Assembly: GCA_019638085.1 (NCBI GenBank)
Contig: JAHBUL010000004.1
Location: 38,444-102,443 of the forward strand
Length of the DNA stretch: 64,000 bases
DNA from: Flavobacteriales bacterium
GTDB taxonomy: Bacteria > Bacteroidota > Bacteroidia > Flavobacteriales_F > PHOS-HE28
Direction of reading: 5' to 3'
The translations under genes and the position numbers were made by a program. Of this stretch, positions 8,750 to 18,118 are shown piece by piece (position 1 is the stretch's first letter; each line of letters begins with the position of its first letter). A model generated the notes under the pieces. The model had not been told where the DNA came from. It did no database searches and worked only from the letters and a program-made list of their open reading frames with translations.

Positions 8750-11497
8750 CTAGTCCAGCCCCAGATCCATCTGTTTTCCCGGTTTGTACCCAATGATGGG
8801 CTGGTCGGGGTCGTCTGTTTTGGCCGCCTTGTGGCTCTTGCGGAATTCCTCCATGGGTGAGCGCTCCAAACCTTCCTCCTCGGGTGTGTCCAATTGCCCT
8901 ATCTCATCCTCTGAGATCAGCATGCGTTGCTTCTCCTCGAGTTCGGGGGTCATCACCGTGAAGACCTCACCAGTGAGCTTCAGGTCCTTCACCTTGTAAG
9001 GAGTGAGCCTGTTGCCCAAGGCCTTCACCCCTTTCACCGCGATGAATTCCGAGAGGTTGATCTCCTCTTCGGGGCGATCATTGCTCCGCTTGTCAAAAGC
9101 GATATGGAGGCCATTATCCGGAAGCAAGGTGTGCAACACGAGCTTGCTATCGGGATGGTCGGTGATGAACTGGACGGGATCACGGGCATTCTCCACCAGG
9201 AAGCGCTTAACGTTATACTGCTGTTTCTCCCCTTCCCAATACACTGCGGTAAGCGGTGCCTCCGGATCCCATTTCACGATCGTAATGGCTTGGTCAGGGA
9301 AGTGCGTTCCCAAGGCGAACGGGAAGAGCTGGTAGTGACCGGTAGAAAGTATGGCGAGGATCTTGTCGTCCCCGCTGAAGCGTCCGAGGTAGCGCCCATG
9401 GCCGGATTCATTGAGTCGCCGTACCGTCTCATCGAACCAGATCGGGATCGCACCCAACGTACTGCCACCACGCTCTTTCTGTGTTACCTTATGAACCATG
9501 TAGCGCGTGAGCAGATTGCCTTTGCTGCCGCGCCCCTTCACGATCAGATCACCGAAGTCCACGTCGAACTGCGTCTTTCGCAAATTGGGCCGCGGTCGCA
9601 GGTTGATGCGCACAGTCTCCGAGGCACCATCCGGGTTCGCGGTGAAGTACAGCACCTTGCTACCCTTAGTGCCCTTCGTAAGGTCGTACTCCTTGTCCCG
9701 GGTGATGGAGGTTACGGCAAAACGCTTCATGTAACTCGGTCCTTGGGCACCGTCCTGGTAGATCAGGTGGTAGATGGTGCGCTCGTCATTCTTCCTCCAA
9801 ACGGCCACATGCAGCACGCCCTTACCTATGAATTTCTTGTCCGCCACCTTGGTCACCTGCATGGTGCCATCGGAACGGAATACGATGATGTCATCGATCT
9901 CCGAACATTCATCCACCAGTTCAAAGCTGCGCAGGCTCCAACCCATGAAGCCTTCGGCCCGGTCCAGGTAGAGCTTGCGGTTCGCCACGGCCACTTGGGT
10001 CGCCACGATGGTATCGAAGGTGCGCAACTCGGTCTTCCGCTCGCGGCCCGCACCGTACTTGCGCTTGAGTTCCTTGAAGTAGTCGATGGCATATTCCACC
10101 AATGCCTCCAATTTGGACTGCACGCTGGCCAATTGCTCTTCCAAGCCTTTGATCTGCTCGTCCGCCTTGAAGCTGTCGAACTTGCTGATCCGCTTGATCC
10201 GGATCTCGGTCAGGCGAACGATGTCCTCCTCGGTCACGGCGCGGCGCAGGTCCTTCACGTGGGGCTTCAACCCCTTGTCGATGAAACTGATCACTTCTTC
10301 CCACGTCTCGGCTTCCTCGATCCTGCGGTAGATCTTCTTTTCGATGAAGATGCGCTCCAGCGAGGCGAAGTGCCATTGTTCAAGCAATTCGGCCTTCTTG
10401 ATCTGCAACTCGAGCTCCAACAGCCTCAGCGTGTTGTCCGTGCTGGCCTTCAGCAATTCGCTCACACCCACGAAGCGGGGTTTGTCGTTCTCGATCACCA
10501 CCGCGTTGGGCGCAATGCTCAGTTCGCAATCGGTGAAGGCGAAGAGCGCATCAATGGTATTATCGGGTGAAACACCGGCAGCAAGGTGGATCTGGATCTC
10601 CGCATTGGCCGCCGTGTTGTCCTCGATGTGTCGGATCTTGATCTTGCCCTTGTCGTTGGCCTTGATGATGCTTTCGATCAAGCTACTGGTGGTGGTGCCA
10701 AAAGGGATCTCGTGGATCACCAGGGTCTTGTTGTCCTCCTTGCGAATGCGCGCACGTACGCGTATGCGACCACCGCGTTTGCCGTCGTCGTAGTTCTGTG
10801 CGTCCGCCAACCCGCCGGTGTTGAAGTCGGGCAATAGCTTCACGTTCTTGCCGCGCAGCACCGCAATGCTGGCGTCGATCAGTTCGTTGAAGTTGTGCGG
10901 AAGCACCTTGCAGCTGAGGCCTACCGCGATCCCCTCACCACCTTGCGCCAGCAGCAACGGGAATTTCACCGGCAGGTACACCGGTTCCTTGTTCCGACCA
11001 TCGTAGCTGCTCTGCCATTCGGTGGTCTTCGGGTTGAAGACCACCTCGGTGGCGAACTTGCTGAGGCGTGCCTCGATGTAACGTGGAGCAGCCGCGCTAT
11101 CCCCGGTAAGGGTGTTACCCCAGTTCCCTTGCATGTCGATCAAGAGGTCCTTCTGCCCCAACTGCACCAGTGCATCGCCAATGCTGGCATCCCCGTGCGG
11201 GTGGTACTGCATGGTATGCCCGATGATGTTCGCCACCTTGTTGTAGCGCCCGTCATCGAGGTCCTTCATGCTGTGCAAGATGCGGCGCTGCACGGGCTTG
11301 AGGCCATCATACAAGGCCGGCACCGCACGCTCCAGGATCACATAGCTCGCGTAATCCAGGAACCACTCACGGTACATCCCGCTCACGCTGAAGGTACCCG
11401 CCTGGCCTGCGCCGGGAACGCCCTCCGGTGTAGAGCTTCCGTTCTGGGAAGCCCCCTCTTCTTCGTTCAGAGGGCCGTCCTCCTCAATATCACTCAT
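8750..11497 (-). CDS. parC: DNA topoisomerase IV subunit A (type IIA)
   Basis: 915 aa. It cuts and rejoins both DNA strands and, with ParE, decatenates daughter chromosomes. The catalytic tyrosine is Y140 in GDSAAAPRYIEARLS. Upstream are the winged-helix region (RAVPALYDGLKPVQRRIL) and the GDASIGDAL segment. A coiled-coil-rich middle and a C-terminal beta-pinwheel-type region follow, with an acidic, proline-rich tail. Bacteroidota often carry this ParC-like form besides GyrA; the neighbouring ParE gene supports topoisomerase IV rather than gyrase. It is the last gene of a likely four-gene minus-strand run. Confidence 0.92.
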   Translation of the reverse strand: MSDIEEDGPLNEEEGASQNGSSTPEGVPGAGQAGTFSVSGMYREWFLDYASYVILERAVPALYDGLKPVQRRILHSMKDLDDGRYNKVANIIGHTMQYHPHGDASIGDALVQLGQKDLLIDMQGNWGNTLTGDSAAAPRYIEARLSKFATEVVFNPKTTEWQSSYDGRNKEPVYLPVKFPLLLAQGGEGIAVGLSCKVLPHNFNELIDASIAVLRGKNVKLLPDFNTGGLADAQNYDDGKRGGRIRVRARIRKEDNKTLVIHEIPFGTTTSSLIESIIKANDKGKIKIRHIEDNTAANAEIQIHLAAGVSPDNTIDALFAFTDCELSIAPNAVVIENDKPRFVGVSELLKASTDNTLRLLELELQIKKAELLEQWHFASLERIFIEKKIYRRIEEAETWEEVISFIDKGLKPHVKDLRRAVTEEDIVRLTEIRIKRISKFDSFKADEQIKGLEEQLASVQSKLEALVEYAIDYFKELKRKYGAGRERKTELRTFDTIVATQVAVANRKLYLDRAEGFMGWSLRSFELVDECSEIDDIIVFRSDGTMQVTKVADKKFIGKGVLHVAVWRKNDERTIYHLIYQDGAQGPSYMKRFAVTSITRDKEYDLTKGTKGSKVLYFTANPDGASETVRINLRPRPNLRKTQFDVDFGDLIVKGRGSKGNLLTRYMVHKVTQKERGGSTLGAIPIWFDETVRRLNESGHGRYLGRFSGDDKILAILSTGHYQLFPFALGTHFPDQAITIVKWDPEAPLTAVYWEGEKQQYNVKRFLVENARDPVQFITDHPDSKLVLHTLLPDNGLHIAFDKRSNDRPEEEINLSEFIAVKGVKALGNRLTPYKVKDLKLTGEVFTVMTPELEEKQRMLISEDEIGQLDTPEEEGLERSPMEEFRKSHKAAKTDDPDQPIIGYKPGKQMDLGLD

Positions 11498-11540
11498 GGT
11501 ACTTTTCTTCTTCTTCTACTTTAAGGGTCTTCGCCCTTGC

Positions 11541-11960
11541 TCACAGGTTGGCCACACTGCAAATACTGTACGGCTTGGTGGGAGCATACTGAACGATCAA
11601 GGTGTACTGGAAACAATACGTGTTGCCCAATTGAGGGCTCGTGATCGTTGTGGTGTAACTGGTGCTGCTGCCGGAATTCCACGTCTGCCCCGTGTTCAGG
11701 TCGGTGATGCGCCAGGTCCAACTTGTCAATGGGCTGAGGAGTTCCGTGCGTACGCGTACCGTTTGCTCGAATATCGTGTCCTGAGGAAGCCCCTGGGCAT
11801 TCTCCGTGATCCTCACGGTATCATGCTCCAACACGACCAGCGGAGTGCCGTCGTATGCCAGATCAAGCGGATTGGTAGTGAGCGTGGCTGGGTCGAGGTC
11901 GTCCTTGAGGCAGGCCGAGAAAAGCAGGCAGGCAGCGGATAGAAGCAGTATGTTCTTCAT
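11541..11960 (-). CDS. Small lipoprotein of unknown function
   Basis: 139 aa. The start MKNILLLSAACLLFSACLKD has a clear lipobox (LFSAC, cysteine 17), so the mature protein should be lipid-anchored. The rest is predicted beta-rich with no domain I recognise (TSWTWRITDLNTGQTWNSG). Its ATG overlaps the stop codon of the preceding gene (ATGA at 11957-11960), so the two are probably translationally coupled. The parC start is 43 bp downstream. Function cannot be inferred beyond an envelope location. Confidence 0.75.
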   Translation of the reverse strand: MKNILLLSAACLLFSACLKDDLDPATLTTNPLDLAYDGTPLVVLEHDTVRITENAQGLPQDTIFEQTVRVRTELLSPLTSWTWRITDLNTGQTWNSGSSTSYTTTITSPQLGNTYCFQYTLIVQYAPTKPYSICSVANL

Positions 11961-12712
11961 CGGTTAATGTTCCAAGTGATGCCCCCCATCCAAGTGCCAC
12001 CCTGCGGCCCCGGCACCCAGGTCAGTCCGTCGAAGCGCAGTTTCTCGTTATCGATGAATTCGGGCTGGGGGATCTTGCCTGATATGTGATAGAGATACAC
12101 GGTTGCACCCGCGAATAGTGCCGTTACTCCCGCTGCTACAAGGTACTGGGTGTTGGCTTTCTTGAAGTCATCCTTATCGGCCGGGATCGTTTCGTACTTC
12201 AGCACATCGATCCGGGTCGGTGACCTGTTCTCATCGTAGGCCGTGCGGTCCTCCTCCAATTGGTCATGTGCCTTTTTCGCCTTGGAATAGCTGATGATCG
12301 TAAAAAGCGCGGCTCCTCCGGTGATCACCGCCGGTATCACGCGGTACTTCCGCATGGTCCGCTGATACTGCTGCAGTTCGCGTTGATACACGAGATAGTC
12401 CTTCGAGTAAGGGAGATACAGGACCACACTCTTGGTTCGTCCCTCTTCCACCACCAACGTGGTGTCCACTACCATGCGCTTGGGTGCCCAAAAGCTGAAA
12501 TGATGCGGACCCGTGGTCAATTCCACTTCACGTTGCTGCATGCGGAACTGATGGTCCACAACGAACTCGTAGGAATCACCTGGATCCACGAGCAGGCGCA
12601 GTTTGCCGCTGGTCTGGGCCTGGGCCGTGTTCATTGGGAGAACGCAGAAGACCGCTGCGATCCAGACCGCGGTAGCGAACGCCTTCCCATATGAATCGCA
12701 CCTCAAGTGCAT
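11957..12712 (-). CDS. Envelope protein of unknown function with one or two membrane helices
   Basis: 251 aa from ATG 12712, chosen because it puts a signal peptide at the N-terminus (ATAVWIAAVFCVLPMNTAQAQ); the frame extends to 12757. Residues about 35-110 look like a PEGA-like beta domain (LRLLVDPGDSYEFVVDHQF ... SFWAPKRMVVDTTLVV). A hydrophobic segment VIPAVITGGAALFTIISYS and another YLVAAGVTALFAGATVYLY frame a charged loop, giving a likely hairpin in the membrane. It lies between parE (99 bp upstream) and a lipoprotein it overlaps. A cell-envelope role is inferred only from the sequence features. Confidence 0.7.
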   Translation of the reverse strand: MHLRCDSYGKAFATAVWIAAVFCVLPMNTAQAQTSGKLRLLVDPGDSYEFVVDHQFRMQQREVELTTGPHHFSFWAPKRMVVDTTLVVEEGRTKSVVLYLPYSKDYLVYQRELQQYQRTMRKYRVIPAVITGGAALFTIISYSKAKKAHDQLEEDRTAYDENRSPTRIDVLKYETIPADKDDFKKANTQYLVAAGVTALFAGATVYLYHISGKIPQPEFIDNEKLRFDGLTWVPGPQGGTWMGGITWNINR

Positions 12713-12811
12713 GTTATCTGCTTGATCTTTCCACGCGGGCCCCCGATCATCTCGCAAACGCGATCTAAGATCCGGCCATCGTGCACATGAGATTCCATCA
12801 TCGGGGCCTAT

Positions 12812-14731
12812 TCACACTTCCACTTCGTTCTCCTCCAGTTTTTTCGCGATCTCGCGCACCCTGGCCGCAGCGGCTTCGGCCGCGGTCTCCTCCACCAGGT
12901 CCTTTTCCACCTTCAAGTTGCCGATGATGAACTCCTGCCGGTTCGGGGTGTTCTTGCCCATGTAGAAGCTGAGCAGGTCATTCACCTTGGCATCCTTGGT
13001 GATCATCACCGGCTCCAAACGGATGTCCGGCCCGATGAAATGCTTGAACTCGTCGGGACTGATCTCACCCAAGCCCTTGAACCGGGTGATCTCGGCGCTC
13101 TTGCCCAACTTGGCGATGGCGCGCTGCCGCTCCTCGTCGTTGTAGCAATAGAAGGTCTCCTTCTTGTTCCGCACGCGGAAGAGCGGTGTTTGAAGGATGT
13201 AGAGGTGATCGTTCTTCACCAGGTCCGGGAAGAACTGGAGGAAGAAGGTCATCAACAGCAAGCGGATGTGCATGCCGTCCACGTCGGCATCGGTAGCGAT
13301 CACGATCTTGTTGTAGCGCAGCCCCTCCATGCCGTCCTCGATGTTCAAGGCAGCTTGTATCAGGTTGAATTCCTCGTTCTCGTACACCACCTTTTTGGTG
13401 AGGCCGTAACAGTTCAACGGCTTTCCCTTCAGGCTGAAGACCGCTTGTGTTTCCACATCGCGACTTTTGGTGATACTGCCGCTAGCGCTATCGCCCTCGG
13501 TGATGAAGAGCGTGCTGTTCTCCTTGCGATCGTCCTTTTTCGGATCGTTCAGGTGTACCCGGCAATCGCGCAGCTTCTTGTTGTGCAAGTTCGACTTCTT
13601 GGCGCGCTCGCGGGCCAGCTTGCGGATGCCGCTGAGTTCCTTCCGCTCCCGTTCGTTCTGCAAGATGCGCGTTTGGAGCACTTCGGCCACAGTGGGGTTC
13701 TTGTGTAGGAAGTTGTCCAGCTCCCGGCCGAGGAAGTCGCCTATGAAGCTGCGCATGCTCTGGCCGCCCGGTTCCACTTCCAAACTGCCGAGTTTGGTCT
13801 TGGTCTGGCTTTCGAACACCGGCTCCACCACCTTCACGCTAATAGCAGCCACGATGCCCGTACGGCAATCGCCCGATTCCCAATCCTTCTTGAAGTGTTC
13901 CTTGATGGTCTTCGCCACCGCTTCGCGGAATGCACCTTGGTGCGTGCCACCCTGCGTGGTATGCTGGCCGTTCACAAAGCTGTAGTATTCCTCACCGTAG
14001 TGGTTGGCGTGGGTGATCGCCACTTCGATATCGTCGCCGATGAGGTGGATGATCGGGTACAGCGGTTCGCCGTCCATCTTCGTTTCCAACAGGTCCAGCA
14101 GTCCGTTCTTGCTCTGGAATTTCCGGCCGTTGTATAGAATCGTGAGGCCGGTATTGAGGTAGCAGTAGTTCCACAGCAAGCGCTCGATGTGCTGCTCACG
14201 GTACAGGTACTGCTTGAACATCTGCTCATCCGGCTCGAAGACCACGCGTGTACCGTTGGCCTCGTCGCTCTTCTCCAGCTTCGTGTCCTTGCGCAACACA
14301 CCGCGGTCGAACTCGGCGCGCTTGAGCTGTCCCTCGCGCACGCTCTCGATCCGGAAGTAGCTACTGAGCGCATTCACCGCTTTGGTACCCACCCCGTTCA
14401 GGCCCACGCTCTTTTTGAAGGCCTTGCTATCGTACTTGGCACCGGTGTTGATCTTGCTCACCACATCCACCACCTTCCCCAACGGCACGCCGCGCCCATA
14501 GTCGCGTACTTCCACGCGGGGACCATCAATGGTGACCTCGATCTTCCGGCCGTGGCCCATCACGAATTCGTCAATGCAGTTGTCCAGTACCTCCTTCAGC
14601 AGGATGTAGATGCCATCGTCGAAGCTGCTGCCATCGCCCAGCTTCCCGATGTACATGCCCGGCCGCAGCCGGATATGCTCTTTCCAGTCCAGCGACCGGA
14701 TATGCTCTTCACCGTAGTTCGTCTCGCTCAT
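12812..14731 (-). CDS. parE: DNA topoisomerase IV subunit B (type IIA)
   Basis: 639 aa. This is the ATPase subunit partnering ParC. The GHKL ATP-binding fold shows [20 protein letters not shown] and [13 protein letters not shown] in order. A transducer domain follows, then a TOPRIM domain with EGDSASGS and [13 protein letters not shown], which binds the magnesium ions. The length and the absence of the GyrB insert fit ParE. It appears to be the first gene of the parE - envelope protein - lipoprotein - parC run. Confidence 0.93.
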   Translation of the reverse strand: MSETNYGEEHIRSLDWKEHIRLRPGMYIGKLGDGSSFDDGIYILLKEVLDNCIDEFVMGHGRKIEVTIDGPRVEVRDYGRGVPLGKVVDVVSKINTGAKYDSKAFKKSVGLNGVGTKAVNALSSYFRIESVREGQLKRAEFDRGVLRKDTKLEKSDEANGTRVVFEPDEQMFKQYLYREQHIERLLWNYCYLNTGLTILYNGRKFQSKNGLLDLLETKMDGEPLYPIIHLIGDDIEVAITHANHYGEEYYSFVNGQHTTQGGTHQGAFREAVAKTIKEHFKKDWESGDCRTGIVAAISVKVVEPVFESQTKTKLGSLEVEPGGQSMRSFIGDFLGRELDNFLHKNPTVAEVLQTRILQNERERKELSGIRKLARERAKKSNLHNKKLRDCRVHLNDPKKDDRKENSTLFITEGDSASGSITKSRDVETQAVFSLKGKPLNCYGLTKKVVYENEEFNLIQAALNIEDGMEGLRYNKIVIATDADVDGMHIRLLLMTFFLQFFPDLVKNDHLYILQTPLFRVRNKKETFYCYNDEERQRAIAKLGKSAEITRFKGLGEISPDEFKHFIGPDIRLEPVMITKDAKVNDLLSFYMGKNTPNRQEFIIGNLKVEKDLVEETAAEAAAARVREIAKKLEENEVEV

Positions 14732-14971
14732 TCAATTCAACCTGTGCATCGCGAAAGCCATGTCGATAGTGTGCCAAACTGAAGCTACTTGAAAATGCAT
14801 GGTGGCTCACACTGCCCCTTGGTTGCCCTCTTGGCATCTGCGTGGGGCTTGGCTTACCGCGATGGTGTACAGGTGGCACGAAGATAATCAACGCCAGCCG
14901 TGGTTCGACCGTGGCCCGAACAGCACGTTATCAACGATCGAGAGCAGGGTTTTCAACAGGTGACCGAAGCC

Positions 14972-17935
14972 TCACGGCAATTGCTCATTCACCACTGCGG
15001 AAGGGATAGTGCCGCCGATGTTCAGCAGGATCGGGTCCCGATCATTGTTCGTACCGGTGTAACGCACCGTTCCGTCCATGTTCACATCAGCACCCAAGTA
15101 GCCCGCGACCGTGGTAGTGGTACTTCCCCCTCCTATGGCCTGCAAGATCAGTTCCCTGTCATTGCTGCCACCGGTGTAGCTCACCACGGTGTTCCCGTTC
15201 GCATTTCCGGACCAGAGCACCATCACTGCCCCTTCCGGCTTTTGGGCGTTCGTGCCATAGGTTACCGTTCCCGGGAGACTGAAGTCGATAGCGGTAGGGA
15301 TGGCCGAAAGCGCTCGGCTGGCATTTGTCATGCAGCCCAGGTGGTTACGGTGCCGCACAGCGACTTTGTAGTTACCAGCATTGGAGCAGAAGCCCAAGGC
15401 TGAAACGCCATCAAGCGCGGTGATGTCGCCGTCCCGCTGCAGGAGCCCAACACGGGTCTCTTCCACCACTGCAGGCGTGGTCACGTTCCGAAGTTCCACC
15501 AGTACCCAGTCCACAATGGCATCCGGTCCCGTTACCGAGAGGATGGCAGGATCGATCGTTCCGTTTCCTTCCACCGGATGGCCCATGGCCGTGTAGGGCT
15601 CCGTGGTAGGTAGCAGGCCGTTCGTCCGGATGAGGTCTGCCATCAGCCCATCGGAAGTGCGATAGGCGCCCTGCAAAAACACCTTGATGCTCAGTAATAT
15701 AGGTGGCGCCACTTCACAGGGTACTTCCAGCGTGGTGAATGATCCAGTCCCACTGTACTGGGGGTTGCTTCCACTGCAGACCGATGCCACCGCGAACTCA
15801 TATTCGGTGGCCGGGTCCAAGCCCGCGAGCTCGTATGGATTTGTCTCCACGTTGCTTCCGATCGTCCAATCAATGTCCCCGACCTTCCTCCATCGCACAT
15901 TGAATGTGGAAACACCTTGGGTAGCCGACCAGCTTAGTGAAGCGCTGCTATACGTGATGTTCTGGGCCATCAGACCCGTGGGCGGCGGGCAGTTCTGGCC
16001 GCTAACGTACACGGTGAGGGTATAGCATTGCGTGGCACTGAACGCTCCGGAATAGCCGTATACACGGGCAAAGTATGTGCCCGCAACCGCATTGGGATAT
16101 CCAATGTATTCACTGGTGGTGCCACCGTTATAGGAAGATGCCACTACGGTACCGGAGGACTCGAGCAATTGAAGGTCATAGTCACCAGCCAGTCCGGATA
16201 AGTTGAGGGTAATGTCACCGGTGCTGGCAAGGGAAAAGCTGTAGTAGTCCTGGTCACCCGCCACCGCGATCAACGCATTTACTGACCCGGGCACAGAGAT
16301 GGGACCGGCAGTGCCCCGCGTATCATTCGGCTCCATGGCATCCGGACATGGCGCAACGGTGGTAAAGGTGGCGATGGATGAATACGTGGACATCTCCGAA
16401 CCGCACTCGGAGAGCACATGGAAGTCGTAAGCCGTCTCTTGGACCAAACCTCCCAACGCATAATTGTTGTCGGTAAGGCCGGTCACTGTGGTCCAGGTCC
16501 CGCTGGGTGAAAGCCGCCATTGGAGCGTGTATGCCGTCGCCCCTGCCGATGCCCAGTTCAGCGTTGCGGAGTTCACGGTTATGGCAGTGGCGCCGAGGCC
16601 GGTGGGTGGATCACATGAGGTACCACATGCCGCCAAGCAGGAAGCCGCATTCACATTCCCGACGATCAGCGCAGCAGGCTGCGGACCAAATCCATTCACG
16701 AACTTGATCCCAGCGCTCACCAAGTGGCAATAGCTCATGATGGTGCCGCCCACGGCGGAAGAGGGTACCGGGGCTTGCGGACACGATCCTTCCACGTAAC
16801 CAGCAGCAGGCCCGCAACCATCAATGGCCGTTCCATTTCCATTCCAAGTGCAGGCGTGGGTATGTGGCGAGCCCATGTTGTGCCCCTGCTCATGCGTCAC
16901 CACTTCCACGCTCCAGCTGTAGGTGGGAACACTGTTGTAGCTGGAATTAATGCCGCTGAACGCCATCCTATAGCGCGTGCCGTTGCACAAGGTGCTCAGC
17001 CACGCGATACCACCGCCACCGCGAAAGGCCAGCAGGTGGGCCAGGTCGCCGTTGAAGCTGGTGCGATAATCGCCGAACTGATCCAGCAAGGTTCCGGAAT
17101 TATTGCTCGTGTATGGGCTGGTAACATCCCAGACGAAAACCTCCGAAAGCGCCACGTCGATCCCATCGTTCGCATACAGGATGGCGGTCTGGTTGAACAG
17201 ACCCGTGACATAGTTCGTGGCGTTCAACACGCTACCCTTGTTCACAAAGATGTCATGGTCCACTTCCCAGTATAGGCGTACGCAGCGGGTGGTGCGCTCT
17301 CCTGCTGGGGCGGGAGTTGGATGGATCGGTGAAACCGGTACATCCAATGCACTACAGACCGCTCCTGAAGTTCCGCGCAGGTCCTTTGCATTGTAGAACA
17401 CATGCAAGCCCTCGCGGTCATTATCAAAGCGACCGATCACGTGCTGACCCTCCGCATCGGCCAACAGGCCCATCACTTCCTCGGGGTAAATGCTGATCGC
17501 CGCAATGGATCCCGGCTGGCCGCGTAGCATTCCTTGGTAATGCACAGCGGCTCCGGCTCGGACGGGCAGTTCCGTGCTCGCCTGCACGACACGGAAATCC
17601 GAAGTGGTGATGTCCACTTTCTCCAGGTCCATCACCACCGGGCCGTTCGCGCCGGGGATGGAGAGGCTGATGTGCTGCGGCTGCCGCCCGAGGAGGTCAG
17701 CCGCACGGGACGGTGCGAAACGCAGTACCATGGCTTGGTAGCACGCCCGCGACCAAAGGGCATTCGTGGCAGCGGATGCCTGAACGGGCGAGAATAGTTC
17801 CACAGGCTCAAAAGCCAGACCCCGCGACTGGATCGCTTGAATGTGCTTCGAGACCAAGCCTCCGGAAGGCACTTGGCCGAAAAGGCTCAACAACAGAAGG
17901 AACGCGACAAAAGAGAGGGCGGAACGACGGATCAT
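14972..17935 (-). CDS. Secreted M12B/reprolysin-like zinc metalloprotease with FnIII and PPC-type domains
   Basis: 987 aa with a signal peptide (LSFVAFLLLLSLFGQVPSGG). The catalytic domain carries HEQGHNMGSPH (H348, E349, H352, H358), the metzincin signature, with a downstream Met-turn candidate (GGTIMSYCHL). Then follow an FnIII-like domain (PPTGLGATAITVNSATLNW), a PPC-type domain (CPDAMEPNDTRGTAGPISVPG), a second FnIII (PPTGLMAQNITYSSASLSW), and a C-terminal region with two dockerin-like calcium repeats (VVSYTGGSNDREL and DVNMDGTVRYTGTNNDRD) ending EQLP. I see no ordinary T9SS type A domain. It probably degrades external protein. A 240-bp gap separates it from parE. Confidence 0.85.
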   Translation of the reverse strand: MIRRSALSFVAFLLLLSLFGQVPSGGLVSKHIQAIQSRGLAFEPVELFSPVQASAATNALWSRACYQAMVLRFAPSRAADLLGRQPQHISLSIPGANGPVVMDLEKVDITTSDFRVVQASTELPVRAGAAVHYQGMLRGQPGSIAAISIYPEEVMGLLADAEGQHVIGRFDNDREGLHVFYNAKDLRGTSGAVCSALDVPVSPIHPTPAPAGERTTRCVRLYWEVDHDIFVNKGSVLNATNYVTGLFNQTAILYANDGIDVALSEVFVWDVTSPYTSNNSGTLLDQFGDYRTSFNGDLAHLLAFRGGGGIAWLSTLCNGTRYRMAFSGINSSYNSVPTYSWSVEVVTHEQGHNMGSPHTHACTWNGNGTAIDGCGPAAGYVEGSCPQAPVPSSAVGGTIMSYCHLVSAGIKFVNGFGPQPAALIVGNVNAASCLAACGTSCDPPTGLGATAITVNSATLNWASAGATAYTLQWRLSPSGTWTTVTGLTDNNYALGGLVQETAYDFHVLSECGSEMSTYSSIATFTTVAPCPDAMEPNDTRGTAGPISVPGSVNALIAVAGDQDYYSFSLASTGDITLNLSGLAGDYDLQLLESSGTVVASSYNGGTTSEYIGYPNAVAGTYFARVYGYSGAFSATQCYTLTVYVSGQNCPPPTGLMAQNITYSSASLSWSATQGVSTFNVRWRKVGDIDWTIGSNVETNPYELAGLDPATEYEFAVASVCSGSNPQYSGTGSFTTLEVPCEVAPPILLSIKVFLQGAYRTSDGLMADLIRTNGLLPTTEPYTAMGHPVEGNGTIDPAILSVTGPDAIVDWVLVELRNVTTPAVVEETRVGLLQRDGDITALDGVSALGFCSNAGNYKVAVRHRNHLGCMTNASRALSAIPTAIDFSLPGTVTYGTNAQKPEGAVMVLWSGNANGNTVVSYTGGSNDRELILQAIGGGSTTTTVAGYLGADVNMDGTVRYTGTNNDRDPILLNIGGTIPSAVVNEQLP

Positions 17936-18106
17936 GGGCGAAGTTGGACCGGTCGCTGAGTGGACCTGTCATGCCGAAACTAATCTTTCAAGGCCAAGTA
18001 TCGGATGCCTGATCGCGAAAATGTTGTTTCCAAATAGTATGCGACGGTTTTCCAAAGGCCGGACCGGACAATACTAGTTATTACTGAAAAGAGGCAGCGG
18101 GAAAGA

Positions 18107-18114
18107 TACTTTTA
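18107..18114 (+). promoter_or_regulatory. Candidate -7 box of the membrane-protein gene
   Basis: TACTTTTA, one mismatch from TAnnTTTG, ends 4 nt before the ATG at 18119. No clear TTG at the -33 position was found, so this is weaker than the 5080-5109 promoter. Confidence 0.4.
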
Positions 18115-18118
18115 TCGC

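Noticed and set aside
8927..10570. Long plus-strand open frame (547 codons) opposite parC
   Set aside because: Antisense to a strongly conserved gene; the residues show no domain and the frame mirrors parC codon structure.
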